Made by a program: the position numbers and the translations under genes | Assembly (NCBI GenBank): GCA_025602905.1 | Contig: JAHLKI010000010.1 | Span: 186,001 to 250,000, forward strand | DNA: 64,000 bases | Source: Phlyctochytrium arcticum | Taxonomy: Eukaryota; Chytridiomycota; Chytridiomycetes; Chytridiales; Chytridiaceae | Direction: 5' to 3' | In this document: piece by piece, positions 24,200-36,082 of the stretch | Numbering within the stretch: the stretch's first letter is position 1 | How the letters are laid out: each line of letters opens with the position of its first letter | Notes under the pieces: generated by a model | Databases searched by the model: none | Seen by the model: only the letters and a program-made list of their open reading frames with translations | What the model was told of the DNA's origin: nothing

Positions 24200-24532
24200 T
24201 TTGATGTCTGTCTATACGTCCTGTGCTGTCCACTGCGTTGCAAATTCAGAGGTCGCCGGAGATTGCGGCAAGCGCGGCAAGCCATTGGTTTGACCGAACC
24301 CCTGGATTAGCGTGATGGAAACAGCTTTGGCTTTGGCTTGCTACCAACGAGCCGGACGTTCTGCGGACGATCAGCAATCCCGACGACAATAACGAGCCTA
24401 TTGAAACATTTTTCTTGTCGCCAAGTCGATACGGGCTGAGAGCGGGATTCGGACAGAGGTGTTGATTAGATGCTCGCAATATAATAAGAGTTTTTTCTTT
24501 GGTGTCAAAGACGGCCCTTGTGCACATTTACC
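24200..24532. other. Divergent promoter region
   Basis: About 330 bp between the PH-like gene (minus) and the WC-2-like gene (plus). Presumed shared promoter; no TATA box or recognised operator was seen. Confidence 0.4.
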
Positions 24533-26580
24533 ATGGTCATGGCGGATATGCCCACGCTGGGGCAGCAACAGCAGCAGCAGCAACATCAACAGGATAGTGC
24601 TGCTGATGCGGCCGGAAAGCCTGGGGGTGCGAATCGGCAACAAGAAATGGAAGCGGGGCCTTCTTACGCCTTGTCATCTGGATCAAGTTCCTATCCCCTC
24701 CTTCCGCAACCAACATCGGATCTGTATGGCCGAATGCTTCAATCACATCCCTCTATTGGCCAAACGTTGGCATCTGACCCTTCTTTACTTTATCTTGATT
24801 CCGCTTACTCAACACGAATACCAAACTTACCCCACCTCCACGACTCAGATGCAATGAACCTCTCGTCACTTGCTGATGCAGCGCAACAACAACAGGGAGG
24901 AACCGACTCTCGGTCGTACGCTGGACTTGGAAATTCAAATGCTAGCAACATGGACGGGCGCTTCGGATTCGTTAGCGACAGCATGTATTTGGACGCTGGA
25001 GGCCCAAATGGAATGGGTGCTATCCTCGGGGCAGGGGGTGGTCATGATTCCAATACGACCTTGCAAAGTCCTGGGTCAATAGGGTCGCTCGGAGGCCCAA
25101 GCACTTCAGTGAACAGCTCGGCTGGGCAAGCTACACCATCGTATCTTCGATCAACATCCCCCTTCAACTACGCGGGAGATTATTCCCCAACCACCAACTC
25201 TTCTTCAATACTGAGTAAACCTTCCGTAAACGCATCTAATTCTAACGGTCAGCAACAGCCTCCAAATTCAAATGCACAATATGAACAACGTGCAGCTCAG
25301 TCATACCAACCATTTTTGCCACTTCAGCAATCCCATGCATCATCATCTACCAGTTCTCCCGACTCTCACAGCATACCCGCTTCTGGCGCTGACAAAGGAA
25401 AAGAGCCAATACCAGGCACCGTCAGTGGCAGTGGTCTCAACAATATTGGCTCAGCCTCTTCCAGCTCTAGCTCCTTTTTCGCAGGCGAAAATGAACCTAC
25501 ATCGAGCTCCCCATTGGTCGGAGGCGCCAATAGCCACACCCCCGACGACACGACCCAAATTCCCAAAACTACTCTGTCACGTCATGTCACATCAGTTATA
25601 TCCCACTTTACCTCCACTCGTCAAGGATTTCACCGTCTGATCTCCGAGTTGGATGACTTTCTGCATGTTGTCTCTACTACGGGCACAATTACGCTCTGTT
25701 CTTCCTCTGTACGTCGTCTTTTGGGGTATCAACCGGATGAGCTTGCAGGTCGACCGCTTGCCGACCTTCTTCATCGCGACGATCGCGACAACGTCCTTAA
25801 TGCTCTATCACGTGCTGTTTCCGAGCGTGTTGAGCACATGCACTATGTTCGGTATCAACGGAAAGCCGGTGACTTTGTACTCCTCCATGTCCGCGCTAAA
25901 CCTCTCATTCGCAACGGCGAAGTTCGTTCCGTTGTCCACACAGCACGACCTGTTCGATCAAAGTCGAGCCAGGCAATGGATTGGGTATTGGATTTGCGTA
26001 TTGAGAATATTCGGCTCAGGAGGCAACTGGAAAAGGCCTTGCGCGAGCGAGGGCAGGATCCTGGAGATCATCCTCTGTTGCAACAGGTTTCCACGAAGCG
26101 CGTCATGATTACAACGGATTTGGAAGCGAATGAGGAGGAAGGGGCTGATCCCGCTGACGAACTCTCCAGTAGGATTGGATCCGCTGGTGTAGATGGAATG
26201 AGCGGTGGTCTGGGCAGCGAAGGCCCTGGACTCTTTGAGAATGATTCGGTGGCTGGCATTGGCAACAGCAATCCTGCGGGCTCCACATCCAGAGGAACCA
26301 AGCGCAAAAAGTCGCGGATTCCTACTGAAGAGTTATTCTGCCGACAGTGTGGAACCACTCAAAGTCCAGAGTGGCGAAAGGGACCGGCAGGTCCAAAGAC
26401 GTAAGTGTACCCGTCCCAGCTTGCTCGTTGATATCCTTCTTTGCCACCTCTGACATCTTTCGCCTTCTCAGGCTTTGCAACGCATGTGGATTAGCCTACT
26501 CCAAGAAGCAGCGGAAGGCTACAAAGACCAGCACAGCCCCCACTGGCCCGACTGCTGCTGCCAAGGAGAACGATCCGTAG
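24533..26580 (+). CDS. White collar-2-like PAS/GATA transcription factor
   Basis: Partner subunit of the fungal blue-light/circadian white-collar complex in characterised fungi. The start is the ATG at 24533 in a good context (ACCATGG); the frame extends upstream only to a TTG. Exons 24533-26400 and 26472-26580 (71-nt intron) give 658 aa. The N-terminus has a short poly-Gln tract and ~350 residues of Ser/Gly/Asn-rich disordered sequence. One PAS domain lies at ~370-475 (LISELDDFLHVVSTTGTITL, GYQPDELAGRPLADLLHRDD, RYQRKAGDFVLLHVRA). A short coiled coil (RLRRQLEKALRER) follows. The zinc finger CRQCGTTQSPEWRKGPAGPK continues into LCNACGLAYSKKQRK across the intron. Its CX2C-X18-CX2C spacing with SPEWRKGP is the WC-2 type. 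No LOV cysteine motif, so it is not the photoreceptor subunit itself. Confidence 0.92.
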
Positions 26581-26909
26581 CATTTCTTGTATCTTCATGA
26601 TGCCTTTCTTTGTAGCTTCGAAAGTCTGTTTATACCCACTTGCCACCTTTTTTCCCACTCCATTCTAACCCTCGCAAATCCAATTCTAAACTTATTAGTG
26701 TACTGTGTAGTTTTCATCCTGTTCTTTTGATTTTTCAATCAACTAATGCTGACTGGACTGAATCCATAAATTTGTTTGGCCAAATCTTTGTTGCAGATTC
26801 ACGATAAATACATTGGAAGTGCCCCCAAAAATCACATCTGGCAGTGTATGCCAAAATAGGGAAAAGTAAATAAAATGGCTACGACTAGGCAATAGAACAA
26901 GTTGCACAT
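26581..26909. other. Convergent 3' intergenic region
   Basis: About 330 bp between the WC-2-like (plus) and Hikeshi (minus) stop codons; AT-rich, nothing else seen. Confidence 0.4.
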
Positions 26910-28162
26910 TCAATCTGTTCCGCGGAATAAACATGCACCGGTGGGATCATTTTTCAACTTTCGTTGCATCGAGTTGAACCTACAACGTTAAAAATCGCAT
27001 GTTACTTATCACGGAGGCAGCGTACCATTGAGTCAAAATCTTACCAGTCTTGTACTGCCTAAACAAAAGCCATCAGTATCAGGTCGTGTTCGTGAATGAA
27101 AAAACAATCACGGTCAAGACAAACCTTGAGGGGTATAAAGGTGGAGTTCCAGTCCATTCCGAACAGAGCAGTAGCCCCTGGTGGTAAGTTTCCAGCAAAA
27201 GAACTGCAGTGGTTGTAAAGGCCTGAGAAGGGGATTAGCGTCTCCACTTCGATGTGAATGAAAAGAACTCACTCTCAAGTAGCTTTTGTGCGATGACGCC
27301 AGGATCACTTATTTTGGTCAAAGCCCCTGTTGGCTTCGCCGCCCCATTTGCTGTCCCCGTACCCAGTTGTGCCACCTGTGCCATGACCACCTCTATAGGT
27401 TCTACGGATATCCCCAGTTGGGCTGGTATACCAGCGGCGACGGCGGGGGTGATGAGGGTAGCGGGTGTGGATGACATGCTGTCCATGCTGTCAGAGGATG
27501 AGGTGTGGGTAAATAGGGATGCGACAGAGGATTTGGAGCCGCCGAGTTTGAAGATTGCGGAAGGTTTCTCATTGGATAACATGCCGAGCAGCTGCCATTG
27601 TGGTGGAACGTCGGGACGGGGCCTATTCGATGCGATGAGCATCTGCATAGTGAAGATATCAATCATGGCAAGTAACTACCAAAGGAAATGTACGGTAGCA
27701 GCGTAACCTGGGGGGAAAGGTTGTACGCCGGTCATAAAGACGACTAAACACAGAAAAGTCAGTACAGTAAGACGACGCGTCCTGCCATGCTTGGGGTCAT
27801 TGCTCGACTAGCTCTGCTAGCAATGAATCTCCACATACCGATGTGATTTATGGATGCAGGATCATCGAGCTCAAAGACGTACTGCAGTGATTTGTGAGAT
27901 TAAGGATTTCATTTGAGAAGCAGTAGGTTAATACATACTTTGGTAGCATCCACTGTGAACAAGAATCACCAGAAAATGCCAAAGAACAATCAGAACCTGC
28001 GTTTGGAGTGATAATCCGTTGTTTCCTCAACCAACCTTGCTGCATATTCGTCTGCACCTAAAGCACACAAAGACAGCTCGGTCAGTGATCTCTGCGCCAA
28101 ATAATCCTATACTCCTTCTTGAAAATACACACCAGACGTCCAGCCGCTATACAACCAAACAT
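26910..28162 (-). CDS. Hikeshi/Opi10 homologue (Hsp70 nuclear import carrier)
   Basis: Hikeshi carries ATP-bound Hsp70 into the nucleus on heat stress; the yeast relative is Opi10. Nine exons: 28162-28133, 28057-28036, 27952-27939, 27881-27839, 27743-27680, 27622-27273, 27222-27125, 27058-27045 and 26979-26910. They total 705 nt (234 aa), all introns GT-AG. Splicing gives MFGCIAAGRLVQTNMQQ, then VFELDDPASINHIVVFMTG, PFPPGYAATVHFLWP, WQLLGMLSNEKPSAIFKLGG and AQLGISVEPI, matching the family through its whole length. The C-terminus ends in QDWFNSMQRKLKNDP. A Ser/Thr-rich loop after the SAIFK strand (VASLFTHTSSSDSMDS and on) lengthens this copy relative to the ~197-aa human protein. Three exons are only 14, 14 and 22 nt. 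It is divergent from SOD1 across 260 bp. Confidence 0.94.
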
Positions 28163-28422
28163 TGTGACGAGTAAACCCTTTGTTCAAGCTCAAAGCGATT
28201 GTTTCCAAGGTGTGGAAACGTTTGGAATGACGCGGAACACCAAAGTGCAAATCGGCCAAGTCGGCCAATGCTCCGACCATTTACCCTCAAATGGCATAAT
28301 GACCCAAGCCTCATTGCCATTTGAAATGGGTATGACCGGAGCTGTGAAGTCGCCATATAGTCGCCATCTCGATCACATCCGTCAGTCTTCTTCTCATACC
28401 CTTCACAACAAAAGCTATCAAT
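28163..28422. promoter_or_regulatory. Divergent promoter, Hikeshi/SOD1
   Basis: 260 bp separating the two start codons. It contains TTTCCAAGG and GTGGAAACG words and a near-tandem CGGCCAAGTCGGCCAATG. Both genes are stress-related, so shared control is plausible but not shown by any recognised site. Confidence 0.4.
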
Positions 28423-29061
28423 ATGGTGAAGGCAGTTGGAGTCCTTCGTGGTGATTCACCCGCTACTGGAACCGTTACATTCACGCAAGACAGCGAGAGT
28501 GCCCCCACCAAGGTCGCGATCGACCTCAAGGGTCTCACCCCTGGCCTGCACGGCTTCCACATCCAGTAAGCTTATAGCCTGCTACACATCGATTGCATGA
28601 ATGGACGTTAACATCCATCCCTTTTCCAGCGAATTTGGCGACAACACCAACGGATGTACTTCCGCTGGAGGTACGTTTAATGACAACCAATTACTTGTCG
28701 TTTGGACCTGCTAAACATCATTTCAGGTCACTTCAACCCCACCGCTCAGACTCACGGTGCTCCCACTGATGCTGTCCGTCACGTCGGCGATCTCGGCAAC
28801 CTTACTGCTGGTGCAGATGGCAACGTCAAGGTTGAGCTCGAGGACAGCCACATCAAGCTGATTGGCCCCCAGAGCATCATTGGCCGTACCGTTGTCGTTC
28901 ACGCCGGAGAGGATGATTTGGGTCGCACTGATCACAAGGAGAGCAAGATTACCGGCAACGCTGGTGGTAAGTCACAACGTAATTACGTGGAGGTAATGAC
29001 TTGACTTTAACCTTTGATGATAGGTCGTGTTGCCTGTGGTGTTATCGGTGTTGCAAAATAA
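28423..29061 (+). CDS. SOD1: Cytosolic Cu/Zn superoxide dismutase
   Basis: Dismutates superoxide to oxygen and hydrogen peroxide. Four exons: 28423-28565, 28630-28670, 28727-28966 and 29024-29061; the sum of 462 nt gives 153 aa, the standard length. The start is [16 protein letters not shown], with no signal or transit peptide. Metal ligands are present: [19 protein letters not shown] (copper His pair and disulfide Cys), [12 protein letters not shown] and HVGDLGN (zinc and bridging His/Asp) and the copper His in [12 protein letters not shown]. The second disulfide Cys is in [12 protein letters not shown] at the end. Intron positions split H-E-FGD and G-G-HFN codons. Complete and apparently functional. 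Confidence 0.97.
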
Positions 29062-29340
29062 GCTGACACTCATTCATAATATCAAGTAGTCCATCTTCTG
29101 AAAATATATTCACAATCCACGCATAAGTTTGAACCCGATACAGAAATTGGTCTTTGGCCGTACAGTGTTTCGATATCGTGTGGCCAAATCTGAATTGTGA
29201 GAATGTCTCATAAACTCAGCTTGCTACAAACGGATGATAATTGTTTCTGCAGGAAACATTCGTTCATTAAAGTAAAAAGGAAATAAACAAACAGGGAAAC
29301 GACATGATAATAAATAAAGCTCGATCCACCCGCAGCAGCT

Positions 29341-29849
29341 CTATCGCTGTCTGTTCTTCTTGGCAATCTTTCCCTTGCCCACACTCTTTCCCCGAGCCTT
29401 CATTTTCTTCTTGTAGGCATTCCTTGACATGAACAACTTTTCTTTCTCGTTCTTTGTCATCGGTCGTGATTCCTTCTCCTCCTCGGCCATCACATCCCCA
29501 GTCTCCATCTTCTCTGACCCAGCCTCCAGCGTAGCTCGTTCCCGGCCCCGAGTTTCGGCTTGTGGTGTGGATTGTGGTGATGAGGGTGCGGTGGAGGATG
29601 AGTTGGTAGAGTCGATGGCCATGCTCTGGTCTGAGACATTGGTCGCTAATTCAGAGAGCGCATGCAGACGTTGAGCAATTCGTTCCGCACGAGCATTTTC
29701 AACCGGTCCGTGAATCTAAAGATTCAACAAGAAGGAATATCAATAACACTGCCCAATTGCCACCAGATATCAAAACAGAAAATACATACAGTCTCTCGCC
29801 GAATAGCCTTGTTCTTGCGCTGGGATTTAGATCGAAGTCCCTTGGCCAT
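29341..29849 (-). CDS. LLP/DUF2423 (UPF0642) ribosome-biogenesis protein
   Basis: Small basic nucleolar protein; relatives (human LLPH, yeast Ybl028c) associate with pre-60S particles. Exons 29849-29790 and 29715-29341 flank a 74-nt intron (29716-29789) and give 144 aa. The N-terminus MAKGLRSKSQRKNKAIRRET is the family signature (MAKSLRSK-K-RNRAIKR). The middle is acidic and Ser/Thr-rich. The C-terminus is strongly basic (NAYKKKMKARGKSVGKGKIA) and likely nucleolar-targeting. It is divergent from the PLP-homeostasis gene across ~260 bp and convergent with SOD1. Confidence 0.85.
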
Positions 29850-30107
29850 GATGTATCAGTTGTTTTGGTTTTATGTAAAGGTGGTCAATTCAATTATATT
29901 TGTTGTTGCGTTCGGGCTTTTGCCAAAAGGCTGCTGTTCGAAAATCATTGCGGCGAAAAATTGGGCGCGGCGCAGTGGTGCTTACGTTTTTGGCTTTAAG
30001 ACGGATTTGGGTTTATAGACTTTTGACACAACAGAATCACAGATCGGCAGTTGAAACTTGAAACTCTGGTTGAAACTTCAATTCCAAAAGGACGTTCTCG
30101 ACAGGAC
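29850..30107. promoter_or_regulatory. Divergent promoter, LLP/PLPBP
   Basis: 258 bp between two start codons. No TATA box seen. A GTTGAAACTT word occurs twice (around 30051 and 30070). Confidence 0.35.
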
Positions 30108-31367
<1,260 letters not shown>

Positions 31368-31867
31368 GACCTTTGGGCCTACGACGAATAGGAAAAAGAG
31401 AGAGAGAGCTCGGTTGGATCAAGGTGCCAACTGGTTATGTCTGTGATCTGAAACAGTACTTCGAGAGGCGTATCATGGTGATCGGCCTGCATCTTTTCAA
31501 TGTTTCATGTTTTTGGCTATTGTTTGGGACTATATATAAGATCACAACATTAGAGCTCAAAAGCCAGATCTTATACTATTAATAATTACAGGGAACATCC
31601 AATGATTCAATAAACACAACCTCTTCACGTTTATACTTTCCACGAGATGGGCCAGCCATCTATTAGGTGAAGATGTTTTGGGAAGACATGAGGTTCTATT
31701 GATCATTTTGTACGCGTCAGCAAGTGTATGTAACAGGGCGGGGAAGGGGGGGGGGAGGATTGAACACTAATGTATAAGAAACAGGATGGGATTGTGGGCA
31801 GTTGATCATAGATATGGGATTGGGCGGTTGGGACCAATGTCTTCCCGTACTTTGTTGATTGGCGAGC
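31368..31867. other. Convergent 3' intergenic region
   Basis: 500 bp between the PLP-homeostasis (plus) and CAP (minus) stop codons. A G-run of nine to ten bases lies near 31746-31755. No other feature. Confidence 0.4.
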
Positions 31868-32707
31868 TTAGGCAATGACTGCTCGGCTGACAAAGGTTCG
31901 GCGGTGGAGACCACGAGCACCGATGAGTTTTCCGTCAGCGCCAAAGGTGTTACCGTTGGGGTTGTACTCGCAGACGAGGTAGTAGAACGTTTTGTCGGCC
32001 GAAGTAGCATCTGCACATCCCAAAGCCTTGACGTTGCGGCCCATCAATTGAGAGTAGTGGTTGAAACCGCCTTGGCCTTTGGGAGGGCCCTCGTTGATCC
32101 AAGCTTGAACACCTTTGGCAGCGCTAGTGTCGGCCCCAGCGGTACCGAAAGAACCGTAAAGGTTTTCGCCATCACCGGTGGACTGAGAGTGTACAAGGCT
32201 CAATTTGCCAGGAGTGTCAGAAACGAGTTTCTGCGCCCATTGCTTGGCAAACTTTTCGAGTCTGTCGTCCCAGGTGAGAGGAGAGGCACCAATGACTGCG
32301 CGGGCCTTGTTGTGGAGGTCGAGGGTGACGCTTCGAATATCGTTGCCACCGCTGGGAGAAGGAGCGGGAGCCTTGGGAGGGATAGGGGCAGCCGTTGGGA
32401 CAGGCTTTTTGGTTTCGGGAGGAGTAATCTTTGTGGTAGGGGCTGGCGGGGGAGCCTTGGGGGCTTCCTTGGGGGCCTCCTGAGGAGTTTCCTTGGGAGT
32501 TTCCTGTTTCTTCTCGGTCGTTGGCGGGAGAGGTGCAGGGATCTTTGGTACATCGTACTTGGGAGGGGGAGTAACAGGCGTAGGGGGAGCGCTGGTGAAA
32601 GATTTCGTAGCAACAGACCCGCACTTGGTCTTGTGAGCCGAAACGGACGTGGTTGCGAGCAGAGCCGTGGCCGCAACGGCGAGGGACATGAGTGAAAGCT
32701 TGACCAT
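31868..32707 (-). CDS. Secreted CAP/SCP (PRY-like) protein with proline-rich linker
   Basis: CAP-superfamily extracellular protein; fungal PRY members bind sterols and fatty acids. Single exon, 279 aa, from the ATG at 32707. Residues 1-24 form a signal peptide (MVKLSLMSLAVAATALLATT). Residues ~35-125 are a Pro/Lys/Glu/Thr-rich linker likely to be O-glycosylated. The CAP domain follows: LDLHNKARAVIGASPLTWDD (CAP2-like start), AKQWAQKL, GENLYGSFG, HYSQLMGRNVKALGCA (CAP1) and YYLVCEYNPNGN. The His and Glu of the CAP cavity are visible. Single-exon structure contrasts with the intron-rich neighbours. Confidence 0.92.
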   Translation of the reverse strand: MVKLSLMSLAVAATALLATTSVSAHKTKCGSVATKSFTSAPPTPVTPPPKYDVPKIPAPLPPTTEKKQETPKETPQEAPKEAPKAPPPAPTTKITPPETKKPVPTAAPIPPKAPAPSPSGGNDIRSVTLDLHNKARAVIGASPLTWDDRLEKFAKQWAQKLVSDTPGKLSLVHSQSTGDGENLYGSFGTAGADTSAAKGVQAWINEGPPKGQGGFNHYSQLMGRNVKALGCADATSADKTFYYLVCEYNPNGNTFGADGKLIGARGLHRRTFVSRAVIA

Positions 32708-34852
32708 GTTTTCTAGTTTGAAAGTATGAGGGGGATTGCTGATTATGTAGGTGGTTGTGTAGTCTATAGTCTATGATCCAAGGCCAGCCTGGATGTTGCG
32801 TCTATAGTCTATGTATGCTGAAAGTCGATGGTGATCGTCGTCGTTGCAGCGTCGTAAGGCGTATGTACGGAGAATGGAATCCCAGCAGGAACAAAAACCA
32901 GCAATGTTCCCGTCCGTAAAGAAAAAAAAAAGATGTCTGGAGGCAGAAGGCAGGGGAGGTGTAGCAGCAGGATCGTTTTATACCCCGGACGACGACCGTA
33001 ACACCAACGGCCACATCAAGGTTGGGCCGCCAGAGACGCGTCCTGTAACCCTAACCCGTGACACGTCGCGTCGCCTTCGATTTCTTTGCGACGCGTCTCG
33101 TTCGGACAACTTTTTGTCACATTTTCCCCAACGCGAAAGCGCCTTTACATGATAATATCCAGACTCAGCGACCTCTTACTTTTATTCGACAAGGGAGCTA
33201 CTTTCACCATGCAGCATTTGGATATGCAGCATGTCATTCGGCCATGCCATAGCTTGATGAGGTTGGGGATGTTGGGGACATCTACTCCCTACAAACCATC
33301 TAACTGACCAAGTTACGCATACCACGGTGTCATGCAAGCACATTTTGACAGTGATCTGAACTGAGACCCAGAAGTCGACTTATGCACCCTGATCCTCTGG
33401 GCGAGCCATGTTTCATGTATGTGTGTGTGAGAAAATTATCCTCACATCCCTTGGAAGGCCGCAATGCGAAGGTCAAAATTGGCATCAACATCATCCACTA
33501 TCCGATCCTGCCACGAAAGTCAGCACGAAAGTCTGCGACTCCGCCGACTCGAGGCCTCAAAGAGAGTTGTACGACCAATGCGGCTTTTGCGGTCATCTTC
33601 TGTGAATTCAGAGTTTCAGACACTCGAGTATATCATAATCCCAGCACCGCCTTGTCCCTTGTCCACCATGTTGCATGTTGCATATAATCTCACGTATAAA
33701 AAATAATTCACGAGAGTAAAACGATAATTCATGGGCTGCAGCCTGCATGTATGGAATGGCTTTGCATCTTGCAAGGCATTGGTTTTTTTTTAAGTTTTTC
33801 TGAGTGGATGATGGGATGATGTACATTTTTCAGATATCGCTCCACCAGAAAAAAAGGCAACAACAAACTCTGCAACGTTGACGGCGACTTGACGCGGATT
33901 ATGATGGTTGAGCAGCTGCGTGCAAAGGCAAGCGAGAAATCTTTCTCCCACCCGTTATTATTGTTTTGGACGTCTGAAGAGCAAAGAGAGCGGACGCTCT
34001 TTGGGCCGTATGGTAAATTCCTTTTCGGCAAGCCGCTCACCAGCGAGCGCACCTGGAGCACACCAATCACCACATAATCCAGATGATGGAAATGCAACGC
34101 CTGTCTGGGAAAAGACATATCATCCTTGAATCAAAAAGAAGCACATTTACAAAAGGAATGTAACCATGTGCCGGACACGTAATCCATCGCCCAGCAAAGG
34201 AGCCTGAACCCATGCCCGCGCTATGCTATGGTCATTACGGATCTCTCACGAACGCCCCGGCACCTCCTTCGCAGATAACCCGCCGCCCCAATATCCCAAA
34301 CCCCACACAAACCCACCCAGACACATCCCTCCAACCACATGCAGCTAAAGAGCGCGAGTGGTCTTCGCGAAGAGATGCGTGCCGGATGAGCGGAGGTAAG
34401 AGTATGAGAGACGACAAAGAATTGAAGGAAGCAAAATTTGACTTCTTAAAGGCGGTGATCAAAAAAACTCTGGTTAACCAGAAGCCTTGGGGGCCGGGGC
34501 AGCGCGTTGCTTTTATACCAAAACTGACCCCGCGCCACGTTTGATTTTTTTTGCAGCCCTTCATTTGCCTGCTTTCGGGAATATGAGCTTGGTCGGCACA
34601 GGCCTGCGCAACTGCGCAATGGCCTAGGACGTGCTGAGACTGTTGAGACTCTGGAGTGTAGTCTAACGTCCCAAAGCAACGATGAACAATGTAGAAAGTT
34701 TTATGAACTGGAAGTTTGTTCGATGTGCCAAGTAAAATAGAGGTAGGAGATTATCGGTGTACGCGTACGTGCGCCTTACGTGTAACAAATGCATGGAGAA
34801 TACCGATTCTCAACAGGAAGGAGACAATAAAAAGTGTTTTGCTGGAAAGAAC
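32708..34852. other. Gene-poor stretch of about 2.1 kb
   Basis: No reading frame here shows a family mark or convincing splice pattern. It should contain the CAP promoter. TATAAA motifs on the minus strand occur at 32977-32982 (270 bp above the CAP start) and at 34512-34517 (no gene found below it). A TACTCGAGTA-like decamer with one mismatch lies at 33621-33630. Confidence 0.4.
32977..32982 (-). promoter_or_regulatory. Possible TATA box of the CAP gene
   Basis: GTATAAAACG on the minus strand, 270 bp upstream of the CAP start codon. The distance implies a leader of ~240 nt or an unseen leader intron, so support is modest. Confidence 0.35.
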
Positions 34853-35576
34853 TTATGCGTCTATTTGATATGTATTGTTTCTTGTCCTCCCCTTCACCAA
34901 TTCTTTGGTGTCTTCTACCCAACCACCTTCCATCCTACCGTTGGCCCCGCCTTCCAATCCCACCACCTCATAGGTATTGTAATACTTGACCAACACTTCG
35001 ACATCCTTTTCCTTCATTCCAAACTTCTTGGCCAGACTCTCCGGCGTCCAAATCTTTGGTCCTCCGTTGTGCCGGGTATATGAGAGGAGGGCGGCAACGT
35101 CCTGGAATGTGGGAGGTGGATTGGAAACGTTTGATGGAGATGATGAGGATGTGGTTCTAGCTTGTGGACGCATTGCCGCATCTGCTGCCGCCGCATTCTG
35201 TGAGCGTCGGGCCAAGACATTCAGCATTTCATTATCCTAATATCGGATGTATCATTTTAGCATCATTGACACACTTTTCGAACATCAAATCACTCACTTT
35301 GCGAAACTCTTTGCGCGGCATGCTATTTATGTTCATGTTCATCTGATTGTAGTGTTCAAGAAGCTTCTTGTGCTCCAGCCGGGGATCAATTGACTCATCA
35401 ACTTGAACTGCCGGCGTTTCTTCTGGTCGCTGTTGAAAACTTTCAGACTGTTCGCTGCGTGGTGGAAGTGAAGATGGACCAACAGCTGGTAGAGGACGCG
35501 ACGCTGTGGAGGTAGCGGAGGGTATGGGTGAACGTGTGGGAAATCGCCTGGCGGCCTTGGAACTTGCACCCCCCAT
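34853..35576 (-). CDS. NDUFAF4-like mitochondrial complex I assembly factor
   Basis: NDUFAF4 (UPF0240) helps early assembly of NADH:ubiquinone oxidoreductase. Exons 35576-35298 and 35236-34853 flank a 61-nt intron; the 663-nt sum gives 220 aa. I chose the ATG at 35576 because it gives MGGASSKAARRFPTRSP, matching the N-myristoylated Met-Gly start of the family; an ATG 33 codons upstream in the same frame is possible. The diagnostic C-terminal helix bundle is DVAALLSYTRHNGGPKIWTP, ESLAKKFGMKEKDVEVLVKY and YNTYEVV, aligning with the AL-LLN-H-YPETWTAEKIA region of NDUFAF4. The centre is Ser/Pro-rich and variable. Presence suggests a retained complex I. It is divergent from the mosaic membrane protein across ~500 bp. 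Confidence 0.82.
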
Positions 35577-36082
35577 TTCCTTGGTCAGGTCCTGATGATC
35601 TTGATAGGAAATTTTGGTCCTCGTCGGGATTGTCGTTTGCACTGCTCTTTTGCACAAACTGGACGGAAGCTGCAAGCACAGTCATGGAAGTGGTTTGTCA
35701 CTGAATTACGTAATCATGTATCTTTTCAAAGCCAGATCCTGAAGATGCGCCGTAGTATGACCTGCTGCGAATGTCTCTAAACCCTCAAAAAATAGAATAG
35801 AAACCGTAAAAACAATGATTAAGCCTGGTCAGCTGAATGGATATTCTATTCAAGTGCCTCCACCTGGAATACAAAATTTACCGTTGTTCCGTACAGAGCA
35901 TAAATCACAGTTGTTGTTACCGTGGGCGGGGGTTGATTCTTCATTTGAAGGTTACGTCTCCGAGGCTTTGGACCTCTTTCGAACTGGGCGTATTTTAGTG
36001 GTTTGCCTAGCTCCGCCAATAACCGGAGGTGTTTGTTAGACAATGGTTGGGTCATTTGCAAAAAACTCAAAGCGCTAGAATT
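35577..36082. other. Divergent intergenic region
   Basis: About 500 bp between the NDUFAF4-like gene (minus) and the mosaic membrane protein gene (plus); presumed promoters, no recognised box. Confidence 0.35.

Noticed and set aside
33040..33130. CCCTAACCC-like word and GTCGCGTCGC run as a telomeric or origin signal
   Set aside because: A single short occurrence; no array and no supporting structure.
33382..34544. Several 100-130 residue frames on both strands
   Set aside because: Overlapping, low-complexity, without domains or splice support.
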